DNA of 7,620 bases. It comes from Candidatus Odinarchaeota archaeon (GTDB lineage: Archaea > Asgardarchaeota > JAGGXT01). The DNA lies in contig JAGGXT010000250.1 in the NCBI GenBank assembly GCA_021162905.1, positions 1 through 7,620 on the forward strand, read 5' to 3'. Positions 1 to 6,508 of the stretch are shown here, in pieces. Every line of letters starts with the position of its first letter. The first letter of the stretch is position 1. The notes beneath the pieces were generated by a model. That model made no database searches and was not told where the DNA came from. It worked only from the letters and a program-made list of their open reading frames with translations. A program made the translations under genes and the position numbers.

Positions 1-1
1 A

Positions 2-691
2 TTTATAACTCAAAGAAACTTCATTTATCTAATATTGTACTTTGGATTTTTACTCTATAACTTATATTTAGATTATATTAGGAGACTATTAGATCCTGCT
101 GTTTTGCATAGTAAATTTGTTGAACGGCAAATTGAACAAATAAAAAAACAAGCAGCGGTGGATACACTGGTAAAAGGCACACTTCCAGTATCTTTTTATA
201 CACGTGCAAAATATAGCGTATCCGCATTTAACTTCATTAGAGAAATAATTGAAAAAAGAATATTCAGAAGGAAGGGACTGAAGGAGGAATTAGTATCCAT
301 TCATGAAATAAGAAAATTAAATGCTTACCTAACTCAGATTGCTGAGAAAACACCACACTTAATTCGCTCATTAAAAGGTGAATTTGCTTATCCATCATTT
401 TTAAATATCATTTTAATTGCTACTATAAGTATTATAATTCACTTCTTTATTTTTGCTGGGGTGTCGTACATTGTTATAAACCCTCAAATTGTATATTCAT
501 ATGTTCAAGTATCTCCTCAGATACTAGAAAGTGTGGATATACTAGCGCCTGAGTTCTCAATAATGATTCTATTACCTTTTGTAACAACAATTCCTATAAT
601 AGCAACTATAATTTCTTTTCTCAAACGAAGAAAATTAAAGAAATTGAAGCTAAAAGTGCCATCGTATCTGACAAAAAAGAGAGAAAAATAA
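2..691 (+). CDS. C-terminal part of a multi-pass membrane protein of unknown function (5' end outside window)
   Basis: The reading frame is open from the window edge, so the true start is probably upstream. A TTG at 35 is the first conventional start codon but has no ribosome binding site before it. About 229 residues are visible. A hydrophobic stretch at the visible N-terminus (roughly residues 7-24) is followed by a charged, probably cytoplasmic region rich in Lys/Arg/Glu (about 25-130), then two strong membrane segments (about 133-160 and 185-210) separated by a short loop containing NPQIVYSYVQVSP. The tail is very basic and ends in KKREK. I do not recognise the family and see no catalytic motif. 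The gene is convergent with the nucleotidylyltransferase gene, 8 bp apart, and its stop codon lies in the shared hairpin at 677-714. That it is a real integral membrane protein is well supported by hydrophobicity; function is unknown. Confidence 0.7.
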   Translation, partial: FITQRNFIYLILYFGFLLYNLYLDYIRRLLDPAVLHSKFVERQIEQIKKQAAVDTLVKGTLPVSFYTRAKYSVSAFNFIREIIEKRIFRRKGLKEELVSIHEIRKLNAYLTQIAEKTPHLIRSLKGEFAYPSFLNIILIATISIIIHFFIFAGVSYIVINPQIVYSYVQVSPQILESVDILAPEFSIMILLPFVTTIPIIATIISFLKRRKLKKLKLKVPSYLTKKREK

Positions 692-714
692 TTTTCCTGT
701 TATTTTTCTCTCTT
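677..714. terminator. Perfect 15-bp inverted repeat containing both convergent stop codons
   Basis: The arms are 677-691 (AAGAGAGAAAAATAA) and 700-714 (its exact reverse complement), with an 8-base loop TTTTCCTG. Each arm encodes the last four residues plus stop (KREK, TAA) of the gene that enters it, using identical codons on the two strands. A T-rich stretch follows on both strands, as expected of archaeal U-tract termination. A role as a bidirectional terminator or mRNA 3'-end structure is inferred; the palindrome itself is read directly. Confidence 0.6.
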
Positions 715-1950
715 AATTACTTTATTTGATTTTACATTTTTATTAAGTACAACTCCTGGGTATATTCTACAATTACATCCTATACTTATTCCTGGAAATG
801 TAACAACATTCATTCCTATTTGTGTGTTGGATCCTATAACAGCTCCGAATTTTTTCCTTGGGATTCTTATCTTTACATTTTGCCACTCATAAAGAATTTC
901 TTTTTCAAATGGTTTATTCCATGTTTGAAATCCAGAGCTTATTCTGACAGAGGTTCCAATTAAGCTATCTCCAATATAAGATAGTTGTCCAATAAATGCA
1001 TTTGGTAAAACTATACTATTCTTAATTTCAACGCTAAACCCAACCGTAACGTTTTCACTGATTGATGTATAATCTCTTATTAGTGAATTATTACCAATAT
1101 ATGAATTTCTACCAATATATACTGGTCCTGTTATTTGCGCTCCTGCTCTTATTATAGCACTATCGTCTATAACAACAAAGTTTTCAATATTTGCTCTCTC
1201 TGATACATTTGCTGTACCTGAAATATATGTCCCCCTATACTCCTTACTGGCTTGCTTCAAGAGTAACTTATTAGCAGCTAGTAAGTCCCAAGGCCATGTA
1301 ATTTCAACCCAGTCCTTTTCCCAAATCACTCCATATACATCTCCATTTTTTTCAATAATCTTCTTTAAAGCTGCGTCTAGCTGTGGTTCATTCTTAATTA
1401 TTTCATAAGCTTCTTTGCTAAAAAGATAAATACCTGCCAACGCATAATTACTGATTGGTTTTTCTTTAGGTTTTTCAACGATTTGTAATATTCTTGAGTC
1501 TGAATCCAATTCTGCAACACCATAATACTCTGGATTGTTTACTATTGTAACACCAACAATAGCCGAGCATCTAAGCTCATTATGCGTATTAAGTACTCTT
1601 TGTATAAACTCGCTGCATAAGATAACATCCGAGTAAAGAACAAGAAAATAGTCCTCATCTTTAATAAAATCTTCTGCTTTTGTGATAGCATCTACGACTC
1701 CTTTTGGCTCTACCTGTTGTACATATTTTATATTAACTTCCCATTTTTTCCCATCATCAAAATATTCCGCGATGCTATTATGTGTGCTTCCTACAACTAT
1801 GCAGAAATCAGTAATTCCGACGTTCTTTGCTTGGATTAATAGATGTTCCAATATAGGTTTTCCCATTAATGGTATCATGGGCTTTGGCATTTCTTCAGTT
1901 ATTGGATAAAGGCGAGTCCCTTCTCCACCGGCCAGAATAACTGCTTTCAT
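700..1950 (-). CDS. Sugar-1-phosphate nucleotidylyltransferase with C-terminal hexapeptide-repeat (acetyltransferase-like) domain, archaeal GlmU-like
   Basis: This 416-residue protein has the length and two-domain layout of the archaeal GlmU-like family (type member Sulfolobus ST0452), which makes activated sugars such as UDP-GlcNAc or dTDP-glucose for cell-surface glycans. Residues 1-235 form the nucleotidylyltransferase: signature GGEGTRLYPITEEMPKP at 8-24 (Arg13, Lys23) and a metal-binding YSD at 106-108. The motif usually read as W-x-D-I-G is here WVEITWPWD (214-222), with Glu216 in the Asp position. Residues 245-405 carry isoleucine-rich hexapeptide repeats of a left-handed beta helix. 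The LSYIGDS motif (323-329) matches the family, but the preceding residue is Gln322 where ST0452 has an acetyltransferase histidine. The ATG at 1950 was chosen because GGTGGAG lies just upstream and a TATA box at 1983-1991 falls inside the longer frame (to 2016). Nucleotidyl transfer is likely; acetyl transfer is uncertain. Confidence 0.88.
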   Translation of the reverse strand: MKAVILAGGEGTRLYPITEEMPKPMIPLMGKPILEHLLIQAKNVGITDFCIVVGSTHNSIAEYFDDGKKWEVNIKYVQQVEPKGVVDAITKAEDFIKDEDYFLVLYSDVILCSEFIQRVLNTHNELRCSAIVGVTIVNNPEYYGVAELDSDSRILQIVEKPKEKPISNYALAGIYLFSKEAYEIIKNEPQLDAALKKIIEKNGDVYGVIWEKDWVEITWPWDLLAANKLLLKQASKEYRGTYISGTANVSERANIENFVVIDDSAIIRAGAQITGPVYIGRNSYIGNNSLIRDYTSISENVTVGFSVEIKNSIVLPNAFIGQLSYIGDSLIGTSVRISSGFQTWNKPFEKEILYEWQNVKIRIPRKKFGAVIGSNTQIGMNVVTFPGISIGCNCRIYPGVVLNKNVKSNKVIKREK

Positions 1951-1953
1951 TCT

Positions 1954-1994
1954 ATCTCCACCAAAAATCTCATATGATCCAATTTTATAAAAGC
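1954..1994 (-). promoter_or_regulatory. Promoter and ribosome binding site of the nucleotidylyltransferase gene
   Basis: On the minus strand CTTTTATAAAATT (1982-1994) is a strong archaeal TATA box. Transcription would be expected about 25 bases downstream, near 1961, giving a leader of roughly ten bases that consists mainly of the Shine-Dalgarno sequence GGTGGAGAT (1954-1962) before the ATG at 1950. This places the gene under its own promoter, despite only 83 bases separating it from gltX, and rules out the upstream in-frame starts. Confidence 0.6.
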
Positions 1995-2033
1995 CTGATA
2001 AATAAAAATATTGCAAATGAAAATTAATTATTT

Positions 2034-3752
2034 TTAATTATGCGTAAAATATCCAAATGCTGGCTCTATTGAATGTATCTTAGCGAATCCAAATCTTTCA
2101 AATTGCACAATTGAACCAGGTTCTATTTGATTTATGTTATTTTCAACAAATCCTTCAATCTCATTTCCATCTGGCATTATTAATTTCATTTTCTTACTCA
2201 TTTCATCAGTTAGCCAGTGAATTATTTTTGCCTTATACTTTCTCGCAATATCTAAATCTTTACTATGAAATGATGCTGTAAATGATTCTTTATTTTCTAT
2301 TTTTATATTAAATAGTTCTTTGAGCCGGATAATTTCCCCGTTTTTGACGCTCTCGAAATCATTCCTACTTATTATTATTTCTGTGGTGCTATCTACTATC
2401 TTTAGACGAATTTCTCTATAACCTCGTTCAGGAAAATCTGGGTGCCAAGGAAGTTTTGCAATTTTTTCATCCTCGGGTATATTTTCTATTTTCAATTTTA
2501 TAGGATCAGCTATGAAGAATAACCTTTTTGCCTCCTTATCTATTATTTTTCTATTATACGCATAAAGAATCTCTGGGGAATACTCTATATCTGTAAGACT
2601 TAGACCAAGATCTATAAGCGCTTGTCTGACTGCTTCTGGTCTTATACCTCTTGCTTTTAGAGATTGAAGGCTCCATGTTCTAGGATCTTCCCATCCTCTA
2701 TAGACTCCTTGCTCTATTAATCTTCTCGCCTTAGATTTGCTTAATGATATACCTTTAAACTTAACTATGCCATAATGAATAAATTCGGCCTTTTCCCATC
2801 CAAATAAATTCCAAACAAATTCTTCAACAAAATCCTCTTTGATTAAGTCCTTTCCCCGAAGAATATGTGTAATTCCAAGTAAATGATCATCGATTGCCCA
2901 ATTAAATTCAAGAAGAGGCCAAACTATATATTTTTGCCCAACTCTTGGATGCTCTCTATAACTAATTCTTAATATTGGTACATCTCTGAAAGCAGGGTTT
3001 TCCAGATCCATTCCTGTTTTAAGTCGAACAACAGCTTCCCTCTCTTTGTAATATCCCTCAAGCATTTTTTCCCATCGTTCCAAGTGAGTTTCTATAGGTA
3101 AATTTCTGTCAGGGCAAGCCCTTCTTTTGACTTTATATTCTTCTCGAAATGTTTCTGGATCACACACGCAGACATAAGCGTGGCCCATTTCAATTAGTTT
3201 CTTGGCATATTTGTAAAAAAGATGTATCCTATCACTTTTATATATAGTCTCGTGCCATTTCACACCAAGCCATTCAAGACCTTCTTTTATAAGATCATAT
3301 GCCTCAGGTAAAATTGTTTTTTCCTCACTTCCTATAGTGTCATCGTATGCAAGAATTAACTTACCATTATACATTTTTACATACTCATCATTTAGTACAG
3401 CCATTCTTGCATTACCTATATGAAGAGGGCCACTAGGATAGGGCGCTAATCTCATAACAACTTTTTTAAATTTATTAACATTTGGAAGAGGTGGCAGTCT
3501 TTTTACTTCTTCCTTTGGTTTTTCCTTTAGAACCTCTGGAAATTCTTCACTTAGAATTCTTTCTTGCTGATCTATAGTTAACTTATTTATATCCTCCACT
3601 ACTTTTTCTACAACACTTATTAGATCTTTTATTATCCCTCTTAAATCAGGGAACTCACCAATAACTTTACTCATCACCGCTTTAGTAGAAGCTTTTCCAT
3701 TATGTCTTATAGCGTTTAAAAGAGCGTGTTTTCGAATAGCCCTTATTACCAT
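2034..3752 (-). CDS. gltX: Glutamyl-tRNA synthetase, archaeal/eukaryotic class Ic type
   Basis: It charges tRNA-Glu with glutamate in the cytoplasm. In archaea lacking GlnRS this enzyme is non-discriminating and also makes Glu-tRNA(Gln) for the GatDE amidotransferase; the window cannot show which applies here. From the ATG at 3752 the protein is 572 residues, normal for archaeal GluRS. An N-terminal helical region (1-85) precedes the catalytic Rossmann domain. The class I signature PYPSGPLHIGN is at 104-114 (HIGH-type HIGN at 111-114) and the KMSKS-equivalent SLSKS at 336-340. Cys185, Cys187 and Cys203 sit in the CVCDPE...RRACPD insertion, a possible metal site. The C-terminal beta-barrel anticodon-binding domain ends with the typical SIVQFERFGFAKI. 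An in-frame extension to 3812 exists but would start inside the apparent TATA box; a TTG at 3764 is the alternative start. It lies just downstream of tRNA-Val on the same strand. Confidence 0.96.
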   Translation of the reverse strand: MVIRAIRKHALLNAIRHNGKASTKAVMSKVIGEFPDLRGIIKDLISVVEKVVEDINKLTIDQQERILSEEFPEVLKEKPKEEVKRLPPLPNVNKFKKVVMRLAPYPSGPLHIGNARMAVLNDEYVKMYNGKLILAYDDTIGSEEKTILPEAYDLIKEGLEWLGVKWHETIYKSDRIHLFYKYAKKLIEMGHAYVCVCDPETFREEYKVKRRACPDRNLPIETHLERWEKMLEGYYKEREAVVRLKTGMDLENPAFRDVPILRISYREHPRVGQKYIVWPLLEFNWAIDDHLLGITHILRGKDLIKEDFVEEFVWNLFGWEKAEFIHYGIVKFKGISLSKSKARRLIEQGVYRGWEDPRTWSLQSLKARGIRPEAVRQALIDLGLSLTDIEYSPEILYAYNRKIIDKEAKRLFFIADPIKLKIENIPEDEKIAKLPWHPDFPERGYREIRLKIVDSTTEIIISRNDFESVKNGEIIRLKELFNIKIENKESFTASFHSKDLDIARKYKAKIIHWLTDEMSKKMKLIMPDGNEIEGFVENNINQIEPGSIVQFERFGFAKIHSIEPAFGYFTHN

Positions 3753-3765
3753 GTCATCAATCAAG

Positions 3766-3782
3766 AAAAAACCCCCAAAAAA
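3766..3782 (-). other. T6-G5-T6 mirror repeat in the gltX leader
   Basis: On the plus strand the sequence is six A, five C, six A, a perfect 17-base mirror repeat; the leader RNA would read U6-G5-U6. Runs of five or more U are the usual archaeal termination signal, so this could end tRNA-Val transcripts or attenuate transcription into gltX. No hairpin is associated with it. The function is inferred only. Confidence 0.4.
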
Positions 3783-3811
3783 TCGCCATTCAACCCAAAT
3801 AGCTAATGCCA

Positions 3812-3821
3812 AATTTATATT
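3812..3821 (-). promoter_or_regulatory. Probable TATA box of gltX
   Basis: TAATATAAAT on the minus strand lies about 10 bases after the tRNA-Val 3' end. A start of transcription about 25 bases downstream (near 3790) would leave a leader of around 38 bases before the ATG at 3752. The leader contains a U6-G5-U6 tract. Read-through from tRNA-Val is an alternative source of gltX mRNA. Confidence 0.4.
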
Positions 3822-3830
3822 AATTTAGAA

Positions 3831-3904
3831 TGGGCGGGCCCGGACTTGAACCGGGGACCTCCGCCTCGTAAGGGCGGCATCATACCAGGCTAGACCACCC
3901 GCCC
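3831..3904 (-). tRNA. tRNA-Val (anticodon UAC)
   Basis: A full cloverleaf is readable on the minus strand. The acceptor stem GGGCGGG pairs with CCCGCCC, the discriminator is A, and no CCA is encoded. The D arm begins GTCT and closes with TGAT (a G-U pair at 10-25 and the U13/U22 mismatch usual in archaeal tRNA-Val). The anticodon stem CCGCC/GGCGG encloses the loop CTTACGA, giving anticodon TAC, which reads GUA and, depending on modification, other Val codons. The variable loop is AGGTC and the T arm is CCCGG-TTCAAGT-CCGGG. There is no intron. It lies 47 bases downstream of rpoH and upstream of gltX, all on one strand. Confidence 0.95.
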
Positions 3905-3951
3905 ATTAGCATCAAAAGTGTTAAAATAAAAATGATATTTTAATTTTTCCA

Positions 3952-4485
3952 TTACGATACGACATATCTGTAATAGTATGTTTTCCCAGCTATTGGACTC
4001 TCTCTAATAATCCTGATAACATCACCCGGTTTTGCGCCAATTGCTTTCGCTACAGGGTCGGTTGATTTTATCCACGGGAGTTGGAATTTCTTAATACCCA
4101 TTTTCTTTAAAAGTTCTTCTACTTCTTCTTCACTCATTATTTGATGCTCTGGAACTAGTTTATGTTTCAAAATGGGTGACAATTGTAATTCTCTTGTTAT
4201 AACATCTATATTGCTCTCCTCTGCTGCTTTGAGAGCAGCTTTCGTAGATCTGCTACCGCCAACAATTATTCCAAGTGGGATGTTTCGTTTTTTCATTTCC
4301 GCGGCCATAACTCTAACCCATTTTATGCCTACTATTTTTATTTTTTCTAATCCCCAAATAAGTACGTCTTCGCCTTTCTGATTTTGCGCCAGAACCTCGA
4401 TCCCCCACTCCTTCTTCTCTTCGGATATTTTCTTATATTTTCTGATATTTATTAAATCGTTAATAATATCCATAACAATGGTCAT
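3952..4485 (-). CDS. rpoH: RNA polymerase subunit H (Rpb5 family) with an extra N-terminal domain resembling the eukaryotic RPB5 jaw domain
   Basis: The last 80 residues (about 98-177) are an unmistakable RpoH/RPB5 assembly domain: HKLVPEH (108-114), an acidic [10 protein letters not shown] helix, QLP (135-137), DPVAK (143-147), [10 protein letters not shown] and the YRYVV end. It is a structural subunit of archaeal RNA polymerase. Typical archaeal RpoH stops at about 80 residues; this protein has some 95 more at the N-terminus. Within them WGIEVLAQN...[19 protein letters not shown] followed by [10 protein letters not shown]...[10 protein letters not shown] follows, from memory, the order of the human RPB5 N-terminal domain (VLVAHN...VGIKTIKVY...ALIVVQQ...AKQSL). 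No PD-(D/E)xK nuclease triad is visible although RPB5-N shares that fold. The start at 4485 is chosen for GGTGA six bases upstream; ATGs at 4497 and 4473 are alternatives, and the frame stays open to 4578, overlapping the GPN gene by 25 bases. Family assignment is near certain; the N-domain homology is inferred by eye. Confidence 0.92.
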   Translation of the reverse strand: MTIVMDIINDLINIRKYKKISEEKKEWGIEVLAQNQKGEDVLIWGLEKIKIVGIKWVRVMAAEMKKRNIPLGIIVGGSRSTKAALKAAEESNIDVITRELQLSPILKHKLVPEHQIMSEEEVEELLKKMGIKKFQLPWIKSTDPVAKAIGAKPGDVIRIIRESPIAGKTYYYRYVVS

Positions 4486-4534
4486 TTTTTTCACCATTAA
4501 GGCAGTTATCTCAAAATTAAAAATTCCATATTTG

Positions 4535-4542
4535 TTTAAAAA
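4535..4542 (-). promoter_or_regulatory. Probable TATA box of rpoH
   Basis: TTTTTAAA on the minus strand is preceded by the purine-rich AATAAG, a possible BRE. Initiation about 25 bases downstream (near 4512) would give a leader of 15-27 bases to the ATGs at 4497 or 4485. That fits independent transcription of rpoH and argues against translation beginning at 4578. Cotranscription with the GPN gene remains possible. Confidence 0.4.
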
Positions 4543-4553
4543 TCTTATTAAAG

Positions 4554-5321
4554 TTATGTCAAATCTCCACATGTACAAAAAATTTCATGAAGTACATCAT
4601 ATAGTTCCTCGAATCCCTCCTTTTTTGTAGATGAGACAATTATAGGTCTTAACGCTGCTTTTAGTTTAAGAAGCAGATCGTAAGAGTGTAACGCTACTTC
4701 AATTAACTCTCCCTTATTGCTTTTAATAATTATTTCTTTAACCTTTTTAGGATCATCCAGCAATTTTACTACCTTTTGATCAATCAAATCGCCTTTATTT
4801 ATAATACTGATAATTGGTATAGATAACCTTAATTCAACAGCTAGAGAAAGAACTTTTGCGACGATAAGGCTTATTATATCATTAAACATCTCTCCATCTA
4901 TAAGAAAAAGTCCATGAGCTACCATTCTTTTTTGTAATAAGTCAAGAAAAGTCACTCCAACATCACGAAAAGCGAAAACTTCAAGCTGTCCTGGTGTATC
5001 CAACAATAGATATTCGGTTTTTATTTCTGAAAGTTCTTTAATGTATTTATCTGCATTTTGCAACAATATGTTCATCGCTTCTATAACTGCGCCGTTTGGT
5101 CCAAGTTTCTTAGTTTTCATTATTTGTGATATTGTAAAATACTTTCTAATATCCCAAACAGGATCATACGGAAGATATTCTGCTCCTGGATCCAAATTTG
5201 CGCATTTTGCGCTAACATTATTTTCATGTAGCCACTCATAAAATGATGCGACCAATGTACTTTTACCAGAGCCTGCAGGCCCTAAAACAACTACAACATA
5301 TTGTGGTTTTTCAAAGTACAT
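4554..5321 (-). CDS. GPN-loop GTPase (archaeal homologue of eukaryotic GPN1/2/3)
   Basis: This 255-residue P-loop GTPase is of normal length for the family. Motifs in order: Walker A/G1 GPAGSGKST (14-22), NLDPGAE (42-48), the defining GPN triplet at 74-76 within [15 protein letters not shown]3 DTPGQLE (108-114), G4 NKGD (175-178), and a G5-like SSTKKEGF (230-237). GPN proteins are homodimeric or heterodimeric GTPases in which the GPN loop reaches into the partner active site. The eukaryotic members are required for assembly and nuclear import of RNA polymerase II; the archaeal role is not established. It stands immediately upstream of rpoH on the same strand, making a polymerase-assembly role attractive but inferred. 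The start at 5321 is supported by AAGGAGGA with seven-base spacing. The C-terminus carries two cysteines (Cys249, Cys251). Confidence 0.93.
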   Translation of the reverse strand: MYFEKPQYVVVVLGPAGSGKSTLVASFYEWLHENNVSAKCANLDPGAEYLPYDPVWDIRKYFTISQIMKTKKLGPNGAVIEAMNILLQNADKYIKELSEIKTEYLLLDTPGQLEVFAFRDVGVTFLDLLQKRMVAHGLFLIDGEMFNDIISLIVAKVLSLAVELRLSIPIISIINKGDLIDQKVVKLLDDPKKVKEIIIKSNKGELIEVALHSYDLLLKLKAALRPIIVSSTKKEGFEELYDVLHEIFCTCGDLT

Positions 5322-5368
5322 TTTATTTCCTCCTTACTTATTTTCATATAGCCAACTCAGTAAATTGC
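5217..5368 (-). repeat. Imperfect ~29-base direct repeat flanking the GPN gene start
   Basis: A plus-strand segment beginning at 5218 (TTATTTTCATGTAGCCA, then CTCA-TAAAATG) recurs at 5338 (TTATTTTCATATAGCCA, then ACTCAGTAAATTG). The first 17 bases differ at one position and the offset is exactly 120 bases. The first copy is coding (GPN residues about 27-35, FYEWLHENN); the second lies in the spacer upstream of the ribosome binding site and would read WLYENK-stop. This could be a remnant of a local duplication or chance in AT-rich DNA. Coordinates span both copies. Confidence 0.35.
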
Positions 5369-5385
5369 TCTTTAACTTAGATTTT

Positions 5386-6480
5386 CTATGGAATTACTTC
5401 AGTTGAGTTATTATATGGTGGATAATAAAATTCCTCTTTATTAATGATTCCTTTCTCTATCAGTTTTTCAACTTTCGGTTTTATGCATATTAAATTATCT
5501 ATGAGATATTTAACTGTATTACAAACTTCTCTGAATCCCTTTTCTCCCCAGAGTTTTGTTTTATTAGCAAAGAGACATCTGCCACCGCATAAGTGATAAT
5601 ATTCACAAGAAATACATGGCTCTCCAATAGTTACTTTATATGGCAACTCTTTAGGATCAGAAGAAAATATATCACCTATTTTCGCAAAATTAAATTCTGG
5701 AGCTACTGGGCATACTATTATTTCACCAGCTGTTGTGATGGTAAAGGCATTAATTCCCGCACCACAACGTAACTCTGTTCTTTCATTGTACAATAGACTT
5801 TTCATAATTCCTAAAAATGGAACTATTCCTAGAACTATTCCTTTTCTTGCCATATTTTCATACCAGTATTTTATTAGTTTTTTTATGCCAGGGTTATACG
5901 ATTCGTTCACCCATCTTTCAAAGTCATCATATCTTTGTTTAGGTGGATAATCCCAAAGTACATCTAATTGCCAGTGAACATGATCAAAATGAGGGTCCTC
6001 TAGTTCAACTAGGTGTTTTACATCAAGATAAACATCAGAGTTCCCAGAAATGGCCATCCTAGCTATTAAATCTCCCTTAAAGCCACGCCTTCTTATGTCT
6101 CGGACGTTTTTGATAATTTTTTCATATACACCTTTCCCTCTATAGTAGTCAGTTACTTCTTTTCTACCATCAATAGATACAAGGATTGTGTCAAAGCGCA
6201 AAAGATATTCTGTTTTTAATTTTGATAAAAGAAGACCGTTTGTTTGTAAAATATATCGTTCCGCATGAATTTCATCCATAATTTTTTCCATTAGAGGTAT
6301 TTCCAGTAAAGGCTCTCCTCCATAAAAACATATGTGTGGTGCATTATCCTTCTTAATAAACTCTTTTAGTGTGTCTAAATTATAATTTAAACGCACTGGA
6401 GCTATTGTAGGGTCTGGCGTATTTCCGCAATACTTACATCTAAGATTACAAACTTGTGTTAGTACAATGAAATAAAGCAT
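5386..6480 (-). CDS. Radical SAM enzyme with C-terminal SPASM domain (putative peptide/protein-modifying or maturase)
   Basis: This 364-residue enzyme uses S-adenosylmethionine and a [4Fe-4S] cluster to make a 5'-deoxyadenosyl radical. The radical SAM signature CNLRCKYC gives Cys11, Cys15 and Cys18; the SAM-binding GGEP is at 54-57 in CFYGGEPLLE. The C-terminal third has a complete SPASM pattern: C239-x12-G252-x4-C257, then C289-x2-C292-x5-C298-x3-C302 and C320, enough to hold two auxiliary Fe-S clusters. SPASM enzymes mostly modify ribosomal peptides or proteins (PqqE, anSME, thioether maturases). It resembles archaeal 'putative peptide-modifying' radical SAM proteins (I recall the AF0577 type, uncertain). 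No precursor peptide gene is visible beside it. The ATG at 6480 follows GAGGAG with good spacing; the short N-terminus before Cys11 is typical. The 64-base gap to the GPN gene allows cotranscription. Confidence 0.9.
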   Translation of the reverse strand: MLYFIVLTQVCNLRCKYCGNTPDPTIAPVRLNYNLDTLKEFIKKDNAPHICFYGGEPLLEIPLMEKIMDEIHAERYILQTNGLLLSKLKTEYLLRFDTILVSIDGRKEVTDYYRGKGVYEKIIKNVRDIRRRGFKGDLIARMAISGNSDVYLDVKHLVELEDPHFDHVHWQLDVLWDYPPKQRYDDFERWVNESYNPGIKKLIKYWYENMARKGIVLGIVPFLGIMKSLLYNERTELRCGAGINAFTITTAGEIIVCPVAPEFNFAKIGDIFSSDPKELPYKVTIGEPCISCEYYHLCGGRCLFANKTKLWGEKGFREVCNTVKYLIDNLICIKPKVEKLIEKGIINKEEFYYPPYNNSTEVIP

Positions 6481-6508
6481 CCTTCTCTCCTCAGAGATCG
6501 TTATATTT

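Noticed and set aside
1682..1909. Plus-strand open frame opposite the nucleotidylyltransferase
   Set aside because: It is antisense to a well-supported gene, has no family resemblance and no ribosome binding site that I can see; similar antisense frames at 4172-4381, 5041-5241 and 5735-5950 were rejected for the same reason.
3753..3812. Twenty-residue N-terminal extension of GluRS starting at 3812
   Set aside because: The start codon would lie within the predicted TATA box directly behind tRNA-Val, and the added residues come from the U6-G5-U6 tract rather than from recognisable GluRS sequence.
3952..4485. Reading the RpoH N-terminal domain as an active nuclease fused to RpoH
   Set aside because: The RPB5 jaw shares the restriction-endonuclease fold, but no D...(D/E)xK catalytic set is visible in residues 1-97.
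4486..4578. Upstream in-frame extension of rpoH to 4578, overlapping the GPN gene and adding a helix-like [15 protein letters not shown] segment
   Set aside because: No ribosome binding site precedes 4578 or 4572, a TATA-like element lies inside the extension, and a GGTGA precedes the ATG at 4485. The faint resemblance to the first RPB5 helix keeps it as an alternative only.
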